Of a stretch of 64,000 bases of DNA, positions 26,665 through 35,690 are shown piece by piece (positions within the stretch are counted from its first letter, which is position 1; each line of letters begins with the position of its first letter). The position numbers were made by a program, and so were the translations under genes. Source of the stretch: Pseudovibrio sp. Alg231-02 (lineage in GTDB: Bacteria; Pseudomonadota; Alphaproteobacteria; Rhizobiales; Stappiaceae); the NCBI RefSeq assembly GCF_900143565.1, contig NZ_FREX01000001.1, forward strand, positions 697,068 through 761,067, written 5' to 3'. Below the pieces are notes generated by a model, which saw nothing but the letters and a program-made list of their open reading frames with translations, had not been told where the DNA came from and searched no databases.

Positions 26665-27264
26665 TTAAACAGCTGCAGAGTACAGCTCTTCCACGTATTC
26701 CCAGTTGATCAGGTTATCAACGAATGCTTCCAGGTACTTAGGACGCGCGTTGCGGTAGTCGATGTAGTAGGAATGTTCCCATACGTCGCAGCCAAGAATT
26801 GGGGTTGCGCCGTGTACGATTGGGTTTTCACCGTTAGGTGTTTTCATCACTACGAGCTTGCCGTCTTTAACAGCCAGCCATGCCCAACCGGAACCGAACT
26901 GGGTTACACCAGCGTTGATGAAGTCAGCGCGGAACTTGTCGAAACCACCGAGATCTTCGTCAAACTTTTTAGCCAGAACGCCCGGCAGAGAAGAACCGCC
27001 GCCATTTGGCTTCATCCATTTCCAGAAGTGCAGGTGGTTAAGGTGCTGACCAGCGTTGTTGAACAGGCCTGCATTGGTGCCGTAGCTTTCCTTGACGATC
27101 TCTTCAAGGCTTTTGCCTTCAAGACCAGAACCTTCGAGCAGCTTGTTGCCGTTAGTTACATAAGCCATATGGTGCTTGTCATGGTGGAACTCGAGAGTTT
27201 CAGCAGACATATAAGGGGCCAGAGCGTCGTATGCGTATGGCAGGTCTTCAAGAGCAAAAGACAT
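26665..27264 (-). CDS. sodB: Superoxide dismutase, Fe/Mn family
   Basis: A 199-residue cytosolic enzyme dismutating superoxide to oxygen and hydrogen peroxide. Metal ligands are visible: H27 in LEFHHDKHH, the histidine of NNAGQHLNHLHFW, and D and H of GCDVWEHSYYIDY. The NNAGQHLNHLHFWKWM segment and Q in GSGWAWL neighbourhood favour an iron-type SodB, although metal use cannot be fixed from sequence. Its own terminator follows, so it is monocistronic. Confidence 0.93.
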   Translation of the reverse strand: MSFALEDLPYAYDALAPYMSAETLEFHHDKHHMAYVTNGNKLLEGSGLEGKSLEEIVKESYGTNAGLFNNAGQHLNHLHFWKWMKPNGGGSSLPGVLAKKFDEDLGGFDKFRADFINAGVTQFGSGWAWLAVKDGKLVVMKTPNGENPIVHGATPILGCDVWEHSYYIDYRNARPKYLEAFVDNLINWEYVEELYSAAV

Positions 27265-27500
27265 GGTATACCTCCATGGGAAAGGAAATTTTGGGCGCAG
27301 TACTTTTCAGTTTTACAACCGAGCAGCGCTGCAACTCATGGTGCAAAATAGTGATGTTTTTCCGTATGAGCAACGGGTGAAGAGCATAATTTGCAAATAT
27401 TTTTCTTGTTTTTTTGTAAGTAGAACTTCTAAGTTGGAAATTACAGGAGCTGTGAGGTCACTTTATTGGCTGTATTCTGCGGCTTGTAAGGAATCAATTT

Positions 27501-28715
27501 GTGTCAGATGCCTCCGAAAAACTCATGAAACCATCCACTACGACCGAAAAAGACCAGTTTGCAGTCCTTTCTGCGGTGGGTGGCTGCCTTGCTATGGCTG
27601 CAGTCATGGGTATCGGAAGATTTGTCTATACTCCGGTTCTGCCGTTCATGTTGCAGGACGGAACTTTGAATGAAGTCAACGCAGGATTTGTCGCCTCCTC
27701 CAATTATCTTGGTTATCTGCTCGGAGCACTGCTGGCAGCTCGCGCTCCCCTGCCCGGCGGTCCCTATCGTATCTTCATGATCGCGTTGATCACGAGCACT
27801 GTAGTCACCTTTTTCATGGCGTTTAGTCTTGGCGTCTACTGGTTTGTTGTCATTCGCTTTCTAGCTGGGCTGGCAAGCGCTTATGCATTTGTTTTGGTCG
27901 CAAATATAGTCATGCAGCGGCTGGCAGAGACCCGTAGCCTTCATCTCTTTCCGATCCATTTCACTGGTGTTGGCATCGGCATAGCCGGTTCGTCCCTTAT
28001 GATTGAATGGCTTGGTACAAGCTTAGAAAGCTCATCACAGCTTTGGATCGCAAGCGGTGCGCTCAGTCTTCTGCTCTCGTTGTGCGTGCCGTTTCTTCTT
28101 CCTCCACGAAAAGAGCTTGCTCCTCAAGCAGCTTCTCACGCCACCCAAATGAAGACCACGACCAAGCCACTGAACCTGAGCGCGTGGCGATTGATCTTTG
28201 CTTACGGCTGCTTCGGTTTTGGCTACGTCATCACCGCCACATTCCTCGGCGCACTGGCTAGTTCGACGCCTGAGCTGGCGCCAATGAAATCCCTTGGCTG
28301 GCTGCTGGTTGGACTTGCGATCATCCCTTCCGTTTTCTTTTGGGAGAAGTTGGCAGTCCGTATCAGTTATGGCCGTGCAATTGCAGTCGCCTGCACACTT
28401 GAAGCCATTGGCGTGGCTTTGAGTGTTCTGACGCCGACTATCGCCGGGCTTTCAGCAGCTGCAATCCTGTTGGGTGGGACGTTTGTTGGCATTACATCGA
28501 TCGGGCTTGTTGAGGCGCGTCGTCTTGCAAGCTCTAACCCTCGCCAGATTGTCGGCCTGATGACCGCTGCCTTCGGTTTAGGCCAGATGTTTGGCCCGAG
28601 CTTTGCTGGTTATCTCTATGAGCTGAACGGCGACTTTTTGCTTGCCTCGCTTGTGGCTGCAGGTGCTCTCATTCTTGCTGCTTTGCTCACGATCAAGCGT
28701 TTCACACCGGCATAA
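27501..28715 (+). CDS. MFS transporter, YbfB/YjiJ type
   Basis: A 404-residue major facilitator with 12 predicted membrane helices. The YbfB/YjiJ subtype is suggested by MGIGRFVYTPVLPFM in helix 1, and by SNYLGYLLGALLAARAP and RFLAGLASAYAFVLVA. The start is GTG at 27501, 236 bp after the divergent sodB start. Substrate unknown. A strong terminator follows that also serves the convergent aminotransferase gene. Confidence 0.85.
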   Translation: MSDASEKLMKPSTTTEKDQFAVLSAVGGCLAMAAVMGIGRFVYTPVLPFMLQDGTLNEVNAGFVASSNYLGYLLGALLAARAPLPGGPYRIFMIALITSTVVTFFMAFSLGVYWFVVIRFLAGLASAYAFVLVANIVMQRLAETRSLHLFPIHFTGVGIGIAGSSLMIEWLGTSLESSSQLWIASGALSLLLSLCVPFLLPPRKELAPQAASHATQMKTTTKPLNLSAWRLIFAYGCFGFGYVITATFLGALASSTPELAPMKSLGWLLVGLAIIPSVFFWEKLAVRISYGRAIAVACTLEAIGVALSVLTPTIAGLSAAAILLGGTFVGITSIGLVEARRLASSNPRQIVGLMTAAFGLGQMFGPSFAGYLYELNGDFLLASLVAAGALILAALLTIKRFTPA

Positions 28716-28744
28716 AAAAGGGAGGCGACTGCCTCCCTTTAAAA
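28714..28744. terminator. Bidirectional terminator between MFS and aminotransferase genes
   Basis: Stem AAAGGGAGGC / GCCTCCCTTT with a 4-nt loop and A/T runs on both sides, located between two convergent genes. Confidence 0.88.
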
Positions 28745-28762
28745 CAACCAATCCCTATGGGG

Positions 28763-29632
28763 TTATGCAGGCACTTTAGCGTGCGCAAACTCCCAATAGA
28801 GTTCTCTTGCTTTGGCAGCAACAGGACCATGGTCCATTGTGCGATCTTCCAGTTTGTGGACTGGAACCACCTTGCCATAGTTGCCGGTTGAGAAGATCTC
28901 ATCAGCCTCAAGGAAGTCCTTAAAGGTCAGCGTTGTTTCATGCACGTTATAGCCAGCGCTGCTGAGCAGTTTGATAATGCGCTGGCGGGTGATGCCATTC
29001 AGGAAGGTGCCATTCCAGTAAGGGGTGAGCACCTCACCATCCTTGACCATGAAGATGTTGGCTGAGGTCAGCTCTGCAACATTGCCCAGAGCATCCAGCA
29101 TGATCGCATTGTCAAAGCCACGGGACTTTGCTTCACGCGATGCCCGCGCATTGTTTGGGTACAAGCAGCCAGCTTTCGCATTCACTGGCATGGATTCCAT
29201 TGTTGGTCGGCGGAATGGAGACAATGTCAGGCTGTTGGAAGCACCTTTGGGCGGCATTGGAGCTTCAAACAGGCACATGCAGAAACGAGTAGATTCCGGA
29301 TCACCGTCAATGATGCCAGGACCATCGTGTTCAGCCCAGTACATCGGACGGATGTAAACTGCTTCGTCCGCTTCAAACTTGGTCATGCCTTCTGTCGCGA
29401 GTTCAACCATCTCTTCAAAGCGCATGGTTGGTTTCATACCAAGGTTTACGGCAGACCGGTTTAGACGTTCACAATGCAAATCAAGGTCAGGCATAACGCC
29501 TTCAAATCCACGGGCACCATCAAATACGTTCGAACCCAACCAAAAAGAATGCGTACGCGGACCGATCAGTGGCGGATTACCCTCGTACCATTTGCCTTCA
29601 ACCCATGTCCGAGTCTTCGACATTTCGGCCAT
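28763..29632 (-). CDS. ilvE: Branched-chain amino acid aminotransferase
   Basis: A 289-residue fold-type IV PLP enzyme transferring the amino group of leucine, isoleucine or valine to 2-oxoglutarate. The PLP lysine lies in VNAKAGCLYPNN. The family motif EGVMPDLDLHCERLNRS and the ELTSANIFMV and GITRQRI segments are present. The ATG at 29632 has GAGGAGAG at the right distance; the frame extends upstream to 29683 without one. Monocistronic. A D-amino-acid or other class IV aminotransferase is the only real alternative. Confidence 0.9.
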   Translation of the reverse strand: MAEMSKTRTWVEGKWYEGNPPLIGPRTHSFWLGSNVFDGARGFEGVMPDLDLHCERLNRSAVNLGMKPTMRFEEMVELATEGMTKFEADEAVYIRPMYWAEHDGPGIIDGDPESTRFCMCLFEAPMPPKGASNSLTLSPFRRPTMESMPVNAKAGCLYPNNARASREAKSRGFDNAIMLDALGNVAELTSANIFMVKDGEVLTPYWNGTFLNGITRQRIIKLLSSAGYNVHETTLTFKDFLEADEIFSTGNYGKVVPVHKLEDRTMDHGPVAAKARELYWEFAHAKVPA

Positions 29633-30198
29633 AATTAATCTCTCCTCAAAAGTCGGCTTATGAGCCTGAAAGGCCCCGCCCAATTATCTATTGTCAGTCG
29701 ACCTGAGAATTCAAATGGGGTCAACCATACTCTCGACAAAGAAGACAAAGCACCAAGGTGCGGTCATCACGCCCAACACAAACGTGCTCAAAGTTATATC
29801 CCGCAGCTATTTTAGCTCTGAGGCGCAACTAAATGTCACTGCACGCGAATAAATAGTGAGAAAACGCAATTAGATTGCGGCTTGTGACTTGCGTGTAGTT
29901 TTCAGGCTTGACGCCTCTTCTTTGTTCTTTTGCACAGTTTTAACGCAATCGTGTTTTGAGGACTTTTGAGATTGCCGCAACCTTCGTGAGAGCTGGCTAA
30001 AGATTCTGGCCGTGTTTTGTGCGTGTACGAGCAATTTTGGAGTGAAATGTTGTTTTCATGGAACAATTGTTAAATTTTTGCGCCCAAAGCATAGGGGGCA
30101 CGTATTTACCATGCCTTGACGAACACGCATGACATCGCTTTCTTAGAGGTATTGGAATTTGCCAATCTTGACGCTTGGTGCAAAGCCGGAGAGCAGAG
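29633..30198. other. Intergenic region between divergent genes
   Basis: 566 bp. AT-rich DNA around 30060-30120 could carry the promoter of the haloacid dehalogenase gene. No repeat or gene was recognised. Confidence 0.45.
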
Positions 30199-30861
30199 AT
30201 GAGCCACTCAGTTTATGTTTTTGATGCCTATGGAACTCTTTTTGACGTGCATGCTGCCGCCAGAAAACACATGGGTGCTGTGGGGCCTGAAGGCAAAAAG
30301 CTCTCATCCATCTGGCGTGAGAAGCAGCTGGAATACTCCTGGGTTCGTTCTCTTATGGGGCAGTATGTAGATTTCTGGGAGCTGACAGTTCAGGCTCTGG
30401 ACACTGCATTTGCGCTTGTACCAGAAGCAAACAAAAGCGCACGCGATGAGCTGTTGGCCGCCTATTGGGAATTAGATTGCTATCCGGAAGTTCCTCAGCT
30501 GCTGAAAGATCTGCGCGAACGTGGTTCCAAGCTCGCGATCCTGTCAAACGCTCCTATGAAAATGATGGATGGCGCTCTCAAAAACGCTGGTATCACGGAT
30601 TCCTTTGACGAGGTCTTCTCGGTTGATCCGGTGCAAACCTACAAGCCGCATCCAGATGTTTATGATCTTGTGACCACACATTTCCGTATGTATCCGGAAG
30701 CGATTTCATTCCAGTCCAGCAACCGCTGGGATATCGCAGGTGCAACAAAGTACGGTATGCGGACGGTCTGGATTAATCGCTCTCAGATGCCGGACGAATA
30801 TGCAGACTTGGCGCCATCGGCTGTTTTGAAAGACCTGAGTGGGCTTCCTGCGTTGGGTTGA
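30199..30861 (+). CDS. Haloacid dehalogenase, type II (L-2-haloacid dehalogenase-like)
   Basis: A 220-residue HAD-superfamily hydrolase. The nucleophilic aspartate lies in FDAYGTLFDV, the serine in SNAPMKMM, the lysine in KPHPDVYDL, and the final acid in SSNRWDIAGATK. The last resembles SSNxWD of bacterial L-2-haloacid dehalogenases, where the enzyme replaces a 2-halogen of short acids by hydroxide. Marine halogenated acids would be a plausible substrate. ATG 30199 has GGAGAG upstream; an upstream frame start at 30175 lacks one. Monocistronic. Confidence 0.88.
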   Translation: MSHSVYVFDAYGTLFDVHAAARKHMGAVGPEGKKLSSIWREKQLEYSWVRSLMGQYVDFWELTVQALDTAFALVPEANKSARDELLAAYWELDCYPEVPQLLKDLRERGSKLAILSNAPMKMMDGALKNAGITDSFDEVFSVDPVQTYKPHPDVYDLVTTHFRMYPEAISFQSSNRWDIAGATKYGMRTVWINRSQMPDEYADLAPSAVLKDLSGLPALG

Positions 30862-31050
30862 ACCTTGAGTGCACCTGACCCTGAATTGGCATAAACCTCA
30901 TTACAGGCCTATTTTCTGTGGCCATCTGAGCTCAAACTCAGCTGGCTCAGCGAATAAACTTGCTCTTAGTCCGTGCAGGTTTCATATTTGTGGCGGCTTT
31001 GAGGCCAGAACCTATTTCAGAGTAGAAGCAATCGGCGTTACTTAGACTTC

Positions 31051-31956
31051 ATGTTTCATGGATTTAAAAGTGTAGGCAAAGGCCACAAGCTTGTGAGCCT
31101 GGTTGCATTGGGTTTGGGCGCCGTCTGTTTCGGAAGCATCCCGTATTTTGCAAAGATTGGCTTTGCCGCCGGCATCTCACCTGGCGCAGCAGTTCTCTTG
31201 CGTTACATTCTGCCAGCCGTGTTGCTTGCTCCCTACCTGCCACAAGCGCTTAAATCCGGCCCAAGCAGCCGACATTACGTGCTGTTCGGAATGATTATGG
31301 GGCTTGGGGCGTGGAGCTATTTTTATGCTCTGAGCATGCTACCGATCTATCTGGCCGCTAGTCTGTTCTTCTCCTATCCTGCTCTTCTGGTGATTTTGAG
31401 AGCTCTTGGCGGCGAAAAATTGAGAAGCAGTGACAAGCTCACACTTGGACTGGTGTTTGGCGCACTGCTGATTATCATTGCCTCAACACCTCTGCCTGAT
31501 GTGGATTTTATCGCCGTTGCAATCGGATTGATTGGGCCATTGTGCTATGGCGGTTTGCAGATGGTTAGCCGTAAAACGCCGAGTTACCTGCCTTCTTTGT
31601 CCATTGCCGCCTGTATTTTTGCCGGGGCGGTTTTGACAGCAGTTCCTTTTGCTCTTGTCGAACTCAAGGTGTGGCATGGTGAAGGTTCCATGCCGAGTAC
31701 CCTGCCAATTCTAGGACTGGCACTGATTGCAGGATTGTTGCCGCAGCTTTTGCTTGCCTATGGAAGTTCTGACAAGTCTGGCAGGAAAACGGCCTATACC
31801 ACCGGTTTCATTGAGTTCGGACTGGCGATCCTGACAGGGTATTGGGTTTTTGCTGAACCTTTAGGTATTGGGCAGGCCGTTGGCTTCGTCTTTTTGCTGG
31901 CTGCGCTTTACCTGACAAACGAACCTTCTCGCCTTCCACGGTATCTGCAGGACTAA
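31051..31956 (+). CDS. EamA/DMT family transporter
   Basis: A 301-residue membrane protein with ten helices in two EamA repeats, a drug/metabolite transporter. Family-like segments are FGSIPYFAKIGFAAGISPGA and GAWSYFYALSMLPIYLAASL in the first repeat. The substrate is unknown. A palindromic element lies across its stop (31955-31994). It is followed by the convergent LOG gene. Confidence 0.85.
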   Translation: MFHGFKSVGKGHKLVSLVALGLGAVCFGSIPYFAKIGFAAGISPGAAVLLRYILPAVLLAPYLPQALKSGPSSRHYVLFGMIMGLGAWSYFYALSMLPIYLAASLFFSYPALLVILRALGGEKLRSSDKLTLGLVFGALLIIIASTPLPDVDFIAVAIGLIGPLCYGGLQMVSRKTPSYLPSLSIAACIFAGAVLTAVPFALVELKVWHGEGSMPSTLPILGLALIAGLLPQLLLAYGSSDKSGRKTAYTTGFIEFGLAILTGYWVFAEPLGIGQAVGFVFLLAALYLTNEPSRLPRYLQD

Positions 31957-31994
31957 AGCATGCTGCGCTTATTTTCATTCGCACATCATGCTTT
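31955..31994. repeat. Palindromic repeat, copy 1 of 2
   Basis: Arms AAAGCATG (31955-31962) and CATGCTTT (31987-31994) around TGCGCTTAT, a T-rich bit, CATTC and GCACAT. The copy at 56725-56765 shares TGCGCTTAT and CATTC in the loop and the CATG arms. Both begin close to the stop of a rightward gene. Confidence 0.6.
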
Positions 31995-32031
31995 AATCAA
32001 GTGATATTCAGTCCTGCAGAGTGTCAAACCA

Positions 32032-32613
32032 TCAAGTTTCAGCGCGCGTGATCCACTTATGGCCGATCGGCGCCTGATAGTTTTCAATCTGATCCAGCAG
32101 CTGGGTCGGATTGTCACCAACCAACAGCATCTCACGGTGTGTTTTCTTCATGAACGCTTCTTCTTCCATGAAGTCCAGAAATGCCAGCATGCGCCCGTAA
32201 AAACCGTTTGCGTTGTATAGACCGCATGGCTTGTTGTGGTAGCCGAGCTGTCCCCATGTCCAGACCTCAAAGAGCTCTTCCATGGTGCCGATACCGCCTG
32301 GCAGCGCCACAAACGCATCAGACAGATCAGCCATCATCGCTTTACGCTCGTGCATAGAGCCGACAATGTGGAGATCCGTCAGAGATCTGTGTGCCAGTTC
32401 TTTTGCTGCAAGTGCTTCTGGCAAGACACCAACGACTTCGCCGCCGGCTTCCAGCGCAGCATTTGCAACGACACCCATCAATCCAACTTCAGCACCGCCA
32501 TAAACGAGACGATTGCCACGCTTTGCAATTTCGGTGCCCAAAACACGGGCAGCAGCTTCATATTCCGGACGTTTCCCGATTGATGATCCGCAAAACACGC
32601 AGATAGATGCCAT
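32032..32613 (-). CDS. LOG family / TIGR00730 Rossmann-fold protein
   Basis: A 193-residue protein of the LOG family, which hydrolyses nucleoside 5'-monophosphates (cytokinin-type riboside monophosphates in plants) to free the base. The catalytic motif is PGGIGTMEELFE, preceded by SMHERKAMM, both diagnostic. The N-terminal ICVFCGSS begins the Rossmann fold. ATG 32613 has GGAGAA upstream; an in-frame ATG at 32640 lacks one. Cytosolic. Follows the M20 peptidase gene on the same strand. Confidence 0.88.
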   Translation of the reverse strand: MASICVFCGSSIGKRPEYEAAARVLGTEIAKRGNRLVYGGAEVGLMGVVANAALEAGGEVVGVLPEALAAKELAHRSLTDLHIVGSMHERKAMMADLSDAFVALPGGIGTMEELFEVWTWGQLGYHNKPCGLYNANGFYGRMLAFLDFMEEEAFMKKTHREMLLVGDNPTQLLDQIENYQAPIGHKWITRAET

Positions 32614-32661
32614 TTCAATTCTCCAGTCGGCTGAGCCCAAAATACAACTTCAATTCAAAGC

Positions 32662-32695
32662 TTCTGGCTCTGAACTAAACAGTCCAGAGCCAGAA
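32662..32695 (-). terminator. Hairpin after the M20 peptidase gene
   Basis: Arms TTCTGGCTCTG (32662-32672) and CAGAGCCAGAA (32685-32695), perfect 11 bp. On the minus strand only a short T-rich run follows, so it may be a weak terminator between the M20 and LOG genes. Confidence 0.55.
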
Positions 32696-32710
32696 ATTTT
32701 CAATGGCTTA

Positions 32711-34099
32711 TTACTTCGCCAGCTCTTCCAGAACACGCGCCCAGGAACGGATGCCTTTGTGGAAGCTCTTCAGCTCGTACTTTTCGTTTGGTGAGTGAAT
32801 CTGGTCTTCATCCAGACCGAAGCCGATCAGCAGGCTGTCCATGTTGAGCGTACGCTTGAAGCTGCCAACAATCGGAATGGAACCACCACAGCCAACCAAA
32901 GCCGCTGGCTTGTCCCACTCAGCAGTGAGCGCAGCGCGGCCTTTGGCCAGAGCTGGTGCATCAAAGTCCATGCGCAGCGCACGATCGCCACCATGCGGGT
33001 GCAATTCCAGCTCAAAATCCGCTGGAGTTTTGGACTTGAGGTAAGAGTGGAATGCAGCTCTGATTTTCTCAGGATCCTGATCGCCTACCAGACGGAAGGA
33101 GATTTTTGCGTGTGCTTCTGCAGGGATAACTGTTTTGAAGCCGGCACCGGTGTACCCGCCCCACAAGCCGTTTACCTCACAGGTTGGGCGTGCCCAGATC
33201 TGTTCCAAGCCAGAGCGGTCTTTTTCCCCGCCAAGATCTTTCAGGCCGATACCGCCGAGAAACTCCTCAGTAGAGAAGCCAAGATTGTCCCACATTTCTT
33301 TGACGTCTTCCGGCAGCTCCAGAACACCATCGTAGAACCCAGGAAGCGTGATGCGTCCGTTTTCATCGCGCAAGCCAGCAACCATATCAGAAAGGACATG
33401 AAGCGGGTTGCGTGCTGCACCCCCATACATACCGGAGTGAAGGTCTTTGCTTGGACCCTTCAGGGTGATTTCTTCACCAACCAAACCACGCAGCATGACG
33501 GAGATTGCAGGAGTATCTTTGTCCCACATGGAGGTATCACAAACGAGTGCCAGATCTTTAGACAACTCTTCTTTGTTTGCATCCAGGAATGGCTGAAGGG
33601 ATGGAGAACCGCTTTCTTCCTCACCTTCGAGCAGAACAGAGATGTTGATCGGAACATCACCAGATTCTTCAACCCAGGCGCGGACAGCTTCAACAAAGGT
33701 CATCAACTGGCCTTTGTCATCATTTGCCCCACGAGCGACGATCATTTTAGAGCCGTCTTCACGGGTAACAATCTGCGGATCAAACGGGTCTGCGTTCCAA
33801 AGCTCAATCGGATCGACTGGCTGCACATCATAGTGACCATAAAACAGAACGTGTGGGCCCGGCTTTCCATCAGCAACACGATGACCAACAACCATTGGAT
33901 GGCCAGTGGTGTCTCTGACCTCTGAAGGAATGCCAATTGCAGTCAGTTCTTTAGCCATCCATTCAGCTGCTTCGCGGCAATCCCCTTTATATTCAGGATC
34001 AGTAGAAATGCTTTTGATGCGCAGGAGGTCAAACAACCGATCGAGACTTTGATCCAAATTTTGGTCAATACGATCAAGGACTTTGTCGAGATTCGACAT
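32711..34099 (-). CDS. M20 family metallopeptidase (dipeptidase-like)
   Basis: A 462-residue zinc hydrolase. Zinc-site segments are GHYDVQPVDP, GANDDKGQL, EGEEESGSPS and DTSMWDKD, with the late histidine in QIHSPNEKY. The central lid domain has SGMYGGAARNPLHVL. These are typical of non-specific dipeptidases of the M20 family. No signal peptide, so cytosolic. Upstream of the LOG gene on the same strand, with a hairpin between. Confidence 0.9.
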   Translation of the reverse strand: MSNLDKVLDRIDQNLDQSLDRLFDLLRIKSISTDPEYKGDCREAAEWMAKELTAIGIPSEVRDTTGHPMVVGHRVADGKPGPHVLFYGHYDVQPVDPIELWNADPFDPQIVTREDGSKMIVARGANDDKGQLMTFVEAVRAWVEESGDVPINISVLLEGEEESGSPSLQPFLDANKEELSKDLALVCDTSMWDKDTPAISVMLRGLVGEEITLKGPSKDLHSGMYGGAARNPLHVLSDMVAGLRDENGRITLPGFYDGVLELPEDVKEMWDNLGFSTEEFLGGIGLKDLGGEKDRSGLEQIWARPTCEVNGLWGGYTGAGFKTVIPAEAHAKISFRLVGDQDPEKIRAAFHSYLKSKTPADFELELHPHGGDRALRMDFDAPALAKGRAALTAEWDKPAALVGCGGSIPIVGSFKRTLNMDSLLIGFGLDEDQIHSPNEKYELKSFHKGIRSWARVLEELAK

Positions 34100-34477
34100 G
34101 GTTCATTCCTTTGTAGTGCAGGCTCGTGTGTATCACCTGTAAGATGGGATAGGACGCAGGTCACTGCGTAGATATGAGGCTGTTAGAAGCTCTAACATAA
34201 TTTCCAAAGTCAAAGCTACGGCTTTGCCTTGGTAACCACTTGTAATTCCGCTGCACTGTTTAAGCGGGTCGGTTAAACTCTTTTAAGGTGCGTGAGCGAT
34301 ACTTTGTACAACGAAGGCACCTAAGAGGCCATGCGATACGGAATTTGAAGGAAACACACGGGATTAGGCCTGATTTTTAGTGATGGTAACACAGAGTTGC
34401 CCTGCGCCTGTTTCGTTGTCTCTAACATTGCACCCGATGATCACTATATTAGATTCATTAGGGGACAGGAGATTACA
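34100..34477. other. Intergenic region before the small helical protein
   Basis: 378 bp between divergent genes. AT-rich DNA near 34430-34470 (CACTATATTAGATTC) fits a rightward promoter close to the start at 34478. No repeat or gene was recognised. Confidence 0.45.
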
Positions 34478-34867
34478 ATGCACGTACTTGTTGATCGCAT
34501 TACCGAAAGAACCGGACTGGATCCCGAGAAGGCTCAACCTGCTGTTGGGATCATGCTGAATTTCATCGCCAAAAACAGCAGTAAAGAAGAAGTCGAGGCT
34601 TTGCTCGAGGCCTTCCCTGCTGCAGAGGGATTTCTTGCAATCGATGAAGCCACTGAGAACAAGGGGCTTCTGGGTGGCCTTGCCAGCAAAATGAATGCAA
34701 GTGTCGGCGTATTGGCTGCCTTGAATGAGATGACCAGCCTTGGGCTCTCAGTTGAAGAAATTCAACAGGTCGCGAAAGAAACCGTTCAATATACTCGCGA
34801 AAAAGTCGGTCCAGAAATGACAGATGAAATCGTCGCCCGTGTGCCAGGGCTTGCTGAAATTACATAG
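34478..34867 (+). CDS. Small helical conserved hypothetical protein
   Basis: A 129-residue acidic protein made of short helical units: VDRITERTGLDPEKAQPAVG with LNFIAKN, then LGLSVEEIQQVAKETVQYTR and EKVGPEMTDEIVARVPGL. This pattern is reminiscent of DUF2267/DUF2780-type proteins but I do not firmly recognise the family. No signal peptide. ATG 34478 is preceded by a good GGAG; the frame runs further upstream to 34397 without one. Monocistronic, followed by a hairpin. Confidence 0.7.
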   Translation: MHVLVDRITERTGLDPEKAQPAVGIMLNFIAKNSSKEEVEALLEAFPAAEGFLAIDEATENKGLLGGLASKMNASVGVLAALNEMTSLGLSVEEIQQVAKETVQYTREKVGPEMTDEIVARVPGLAEIT

Positions 34868-34873
34868 AAGCTT

Positions 34874-34900
34874 CTTGTGAGGTTCATCAGTCCTCACAAG
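34874..34900 (+). terminator. Hairpin after the small helical protein gene
   Basis: Perfect arms CTTGTGAGG (34874-34882) and CCTCACAAG (34892-34900), 7 bp past the stop. No T run follows, so termination would be weak. Confidence 0.5.
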
Positions 34901-34931
34901 TATGCGCCTTTGCATATAATTCAATCACGCA

Positions 34932-34964
34932 AAAAGCAGACGCATTTGAAATGAGCCTGCTTTT
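34932..34964 (-). terminator. Terminator of the LuxR-type regulator gene
   Basis: Arms AAAAGCAG (34932-34939) and CTGCTTTT (34957-34964). On the minus strand the stem ends in a run of five T, 25 bp past the stop of the gene at 34989. Confidence 0.65.
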
Positions 34965-34988
34965 CACCAGTACTGAGAGAACGTTTGG

Positions 34989-35690
34989 TCAGATTTTGAT
35001 CTGTCCGTAACGCAATGCCTCAACCACAGTGTGGGTCTTATTTGATGCATTGAGTTTGGCACTTGCGTTTTGCAGGTGCGCATGAACCGTTCTTTGTGAA
35101 ATCTCCAGAAGTTCTGCAATCTCATGGGCCGTTTTGCCCAGCGCAGTCAGTTCCAGAACACGACGTTCGCGTGCAGACAGATCTCCCGGTCTTTGATCAG
35201 AGATCACACCCAGCTCAAACAAGCGCCGGAACGCTGCCGAGCATACAATTTCCAGTGATGCCAGATCATAAGGTTCAGCGGCGATTTGATGCCCGGCACC
35301 AACCACCATTGCCTGGAACGGATGAAGAGCATCCACCGGGATCACCATGACCCGCGCACCTTCACCAATTGCTGCAAAGAGCTCGGAGTTACCTGTGTCC
35401 GAGCTGGACACCGACCAGACGACCGGACGATTGCCGGATAGTCCCAACATCAATGCACTGTCACCAGCACTCAGCGTTGTCCGCTCGACACCGCCGTTTC
35501 TTTCATCAGGCCATCTGAACCTATGAACCAAACTGTCAATTGTCCTGTTTGGCATAGGTAGACCTGTGATCAGGATATGGGACGCACCCAGTCGCCTTAA
35601 ATAGGACTCCACAATATCCAGAACCGGTTTCGCTGCCCGTGCTTCTGAAATCGCTTTTACCTTTGCTTCGATATCTGAAGTATCGTTCAT
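34989..35690 (-). CDS. LuxR family transcriptional regulator (solo)
   Basis: A 233-residue regulator. The C-terminal LuxR helix-turn-helix is clear: LSARERRVLELTALGKTAHE, then ISQRTVHAHLQNASAKLNAS. The N-terminal half resembles an autoinducer-binding domain, but the W-x3-Y and DP residues that hold acyl-homoserine lactones are not evident, so ligand binding is unproven. No luxI-type synthase gene is in the window. ATG 35690 has GGAAGGCAGGG upstream; the frame continues to 35786 without one. Monocistronic. Confidence 0.85.
   Translation of the reverse strand: MNDTSDIEAKVKAISEARAAKPVLDIVESYLRRLGASHILITGLPMPNRTIDSLVHRFRWPDERNGGVERTTLSAGDSALMLGLSGNRPVVWSVSSSDTGNSELFAAIGEGARVMVIPVDALHPFQAMVVGAGHQIAAEPYDLASLEIVCSAAFRRLFELGVISDQRPGDLSARERRVLELTALGKTAHEIAELLEISQRTVHAHLQNASAKLNASNKTHTVVEALRYGQIKI

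Noticed and set aside
27263-27673. A rightward open frame crossing the sodB promoter into the MFS gene
   Set aside because: It overlaps the MFS gene in another frame and has no recognised domain.
32795-33925. A 376-codon rightward open frame opposite the M20 peptidase
   Set aside because: Antisense to an intact metallopeptidase with all zinc-site motifs.
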